A DNA stretch of 7,246 nt from Chloroflexales bacterium (GTDB lineage Bacteria > Chloroflexota > Chloroflexia > Chloroflexales > Chloroflexaceae): the NCBI GenBank assembly GCA_013336035.1, contig JAAXUL010000403.1, forward strand, positions 1-7,246, in the 5' to 3' direction. The notes under the pieces are model-generated. The model was not told where the DNA came from and made no database searches. It saw only the letters and a list, made by a program, of their open reading frames with translations. A program made the position numbers and the translations under genes. Positions 5,987-7,246 of this stretch are shown piece by piece. Positions within the stretch are counted from its first letter, which is position 1. Each line of letters starts with the position of its first letter.

Positions 5987-6198
5987 TCTATACCAAAAAG
6001 ACAAGCATTTGATGATAACGCCACCGGGTTGGAATGCCGGGAGACACGAGCGGAGCGCATTGTGATGCTGTGGAAGCTGTAGCGATATTCACTGCATTTG
6101 ATGGGATCATACCTTATCAGCAATTTACAAGCTTGAGACTCACCTCAATTGGCCATGGTCACCCTGTATCGATGTCCCTGGGCCCGAGCCGGGCTGTG
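5987..6198. other. Gene-free interval, low-GC patch with short repeats
   Basis: About 210 nt, AT-richer than its neighbours, with no convincing gene. It holds TATACCAAA (5989-5997), also found at 1843-1851, and TTTGATGATAA (6008-6018), also found at 3162-3172. It includes the region downstream of the kelch gene; no clear terminator is visible there, only a short GC-rich stem at about 6181-6195. Confidence 0.4.
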
Positions 6199-7119
6199 TT
6201 ACGGGGTCGCAGTTGGGCCACGAGGCAGGACGATGGTGTAGTTGGGGGCGGCCCTCGGCTCATACGGGAAGCTCTGGTGGACCGATGGCAGGTAGACAAG
6301 CTTGTTGAAAATGGCCGCCGCGGGATCATAGAGCTCAGCGCTCGCCAGCGCATTCTCGGGCGGGTCGTAGCCGCCCGTGAGGAGGACCAGCCCGCTGTCG
6401 AGCAGGGTCGCCGTGGGGGCCTGACGGAGGGGTGCGGGGGGGCGCGCGTACATCCACCGGTTGTGCGCGGGGTCGTAGATGTATATGCTAGCGTTGGGGT
6501 TGGCCCCCTGGCCGTAGTAGCCAATGTTTATGAACAAAAGGCTGCCGTTCGCGAGCGGGGTGATGGTGCACGGGCCGATGGAAAGGGGCGGCCGCGCCGC
6601 GCGAGTGAGTGCACCGCTGGCCGGATTGAAGATCCGAGCGATGGTATTCGCACCATTATTGCCGAAGATCAGGAACTGGCCTCCGGATAGGGGCGCGGCC
6701 GTCATCCCATTGATCTGCTCGTCGAGGCTGACCACCGTCCAGTCATCCGCCTGGGGATTGTAGAGCTCGACTTTGGAGGGCTGCCAGTAGTTGCCGCCGA
6801 TGACGAGCATCCGCCCGTCGGCGAGCGGCGCGACCATCGGTTTCTGCCCGTGCGGGCCGCCCGGGTTGACGGCCGCGAGCGACCACTTGTCGGTGGCGGG
6901 GTCGTAGATCTCGTTGCCGACCTCGCCATAGTTGCCGCCGACCACCAGCACCCGCCCGTCCGATAGCAGCGCCGCCCCCGGCGCGAAATGGGTGAGGCCC
7001 ATCGCTGTGGTCGTCGCCCAATTGCCAGTGGCAGGGTCGTAGATCTCGGCCAGGAGGCTGTCGGTGCCGCCAACCACGAGTACGCGGCCGTCGGCGAGGC
7101 GCACGGCCGAGTGGCTCAT
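6199..7119 (-). CDS. Kelch-repeat beta-propeller protein, separated from its signal peptide by a frameshift
   Basis: 306 codons with about six kelch-type repeats. The glycine-pair strands are DGRVLVVGG (10-18 and 54-62), DGRMLVIGG (101-109), GGQFLIFGNN (146-155), NGSLLFINIG (191-200) and SGLVLLTGG (242-250). Most are followed by an E-[IL]-Y-D/N-P-A...W strand. Six repeats predict a six-bladed propeller, as in galactose-oxidase-like kelch proteins; no catalytic residues can be assigned. The C-terminus has the FNKLVYLPSV stretch seen in exported Chloroflexota proteins. The first Met lies inside the first repeat and has no ribosome binding site. The true start is probably the signal-peptide ORF at 7235, which ends in another frame and overlaps this one by ATGA. 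This is therefore likely one gene with a frameshift, a sequencing error, or a coupled or slipping arrangement. Confidence 0.85.
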   Translation of the reverse strand: MSHSAVRLADGRVLVVGGTDSLLAEIYDPATGNWATTTAMGLTHFAPGAALLSDGRVLVVGGNYGEVGNEIYDPATDKWSLAAVNPGGPHGQKPMVAPLADGRMLVIGGNYWQPSKVELYNPQADDWTVVSLDEQINGMTAAPLSGGQFLIFGNNGANTIARIFNPASGALTRAARPPLSIGPCTITPLANGSLLFINIGYYGQGANPNASIYIYDPAHNRWMYARPPAPLRQAPTATLLDSGLVLLTGGYDPPENALASAELYDPAAAIFNKLVYLPSVHQSFPYEPRAAPNYTIVLPRGPTATP

Positions 7120-7235
7120 CCGCGGGGGAAGGTCAGCGCGCTGGCCCGCAGCGGGGTGGGGCGCGCGAGGACGGCGAGGGCGAGCAGCAAGCCGACAATC
7201 ATGAGCGTGGTCAGGGCGTGATGTCGCAAGCTCAT
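7116..7235 (-). CDS. Signal-peptide ORF, 5' part of the kelch gene in another frame
   Basis: 39 codons: MSLRHHALTTLM, then a hydrophobic core (IVGLLLALAVLA), then RPTPLRASALTFPRG and a TGA that overlaps the next ATG. It is a typical Sec signal peptide with probable cleavage after RASA. GGAGG lies 6 nt upstream of its ATG, a strong Shine-Dalgarno, whereas the downstream kelch frame has none. A secreted kelch protein would be expected to read straight from this signal into MSHSAVRLADG. Confidence 0.75.
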   Translation of the reverse strand: MSLRHHALTTLMIVGLLLALAVLARPTPLRASALTFPRG

Positions 7236-7241
7236 TCGATG

Positions 7242-7246
7242 CCTCC
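7242..7246 (-). promoter_or_regulatory. Ribosome binding site of the kelch gene
   Basis: On the minus strand GGAGG, 6 nt before the ATG at 7235. It fixes the translation start at the signal peptide rather than at the internal ATG at 7119. The promoter is outside the window. Confidence 0.75.

Overview
The window looks like an accessory or mobile-DNA region of a high-GC bacterium, most likely a Chloroflexota member (Chloroflexia-like). This rests on three signs: a membrane-anchored protein with a Pro/Thr-rich TARPTEAPQPTP-type linker, a kelch propeller protein ending near a LVYLPSV motif, and high-GC coding with few recognisable housekeeping genes. The assignment is inferred from protein style; there is no rRNA, tRNA or other marker.

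Layout. Positions 1 to about 494 are the 3' part of a group II intron. It has a textbook 34-nt domain V and a domain VI, but no reverse transcriptase reading frame in the part visible. About 400 nt without a gene follow. A minus-strand gene (890-1690) then encodes a single-pass anchored protein whose linker contains an exact 60-bp tandem duplication. The next intergenic stretch (1691-2131) holds a 20-bp inverted repeat and three copies of an 11-bp motif, GAAGGTTNGAA.

The core runs from about 2132 to 5404. Two dissimilar tyrosine recombinases face outward (2132-3019 minus; 4448-5404 plus). Between them lie two inverted copies of a ~62-bp repeat (3203-3264 and 4284-4344). These bracket about 1 kb of visibly lower-GC DNA with one convincing cargo gene, a secreted 156-aa protein of unknown family (3728-4198), with its own ribosome binding site and a hairpin terminator. 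The arrangement resembles an invertible cassette or a small mobile cassette with its recombinases alongside. A fourth GAAGGTTNGAA copy sits just before the start codon of the second recombinase.

Downstream, a one-domain cupin gene (5422-5745) follows the second recombinase closely and is probably co-transcribed. It is followed by a decayed 3' end of a related recombinase (5871-5986), so the cupin lies between an intact recombinase and a recombinase remnant. The right end of the window (6199-7235, minus) is a six-repeat kelch propeller protein. Its signal peptide is encoded in a different frame with an ATGA overlap, which points to a frameshift.

How the parts work together is inference. The recombinases and repeats suggest past or present site-specific rearrangement around the secreted-protein gene, while the intron and the recombinase fragment show that the locus has taken repeated insertions. 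The flanking anchored and kelch proteins look like ordinary envelope or secreted proteins of the host.
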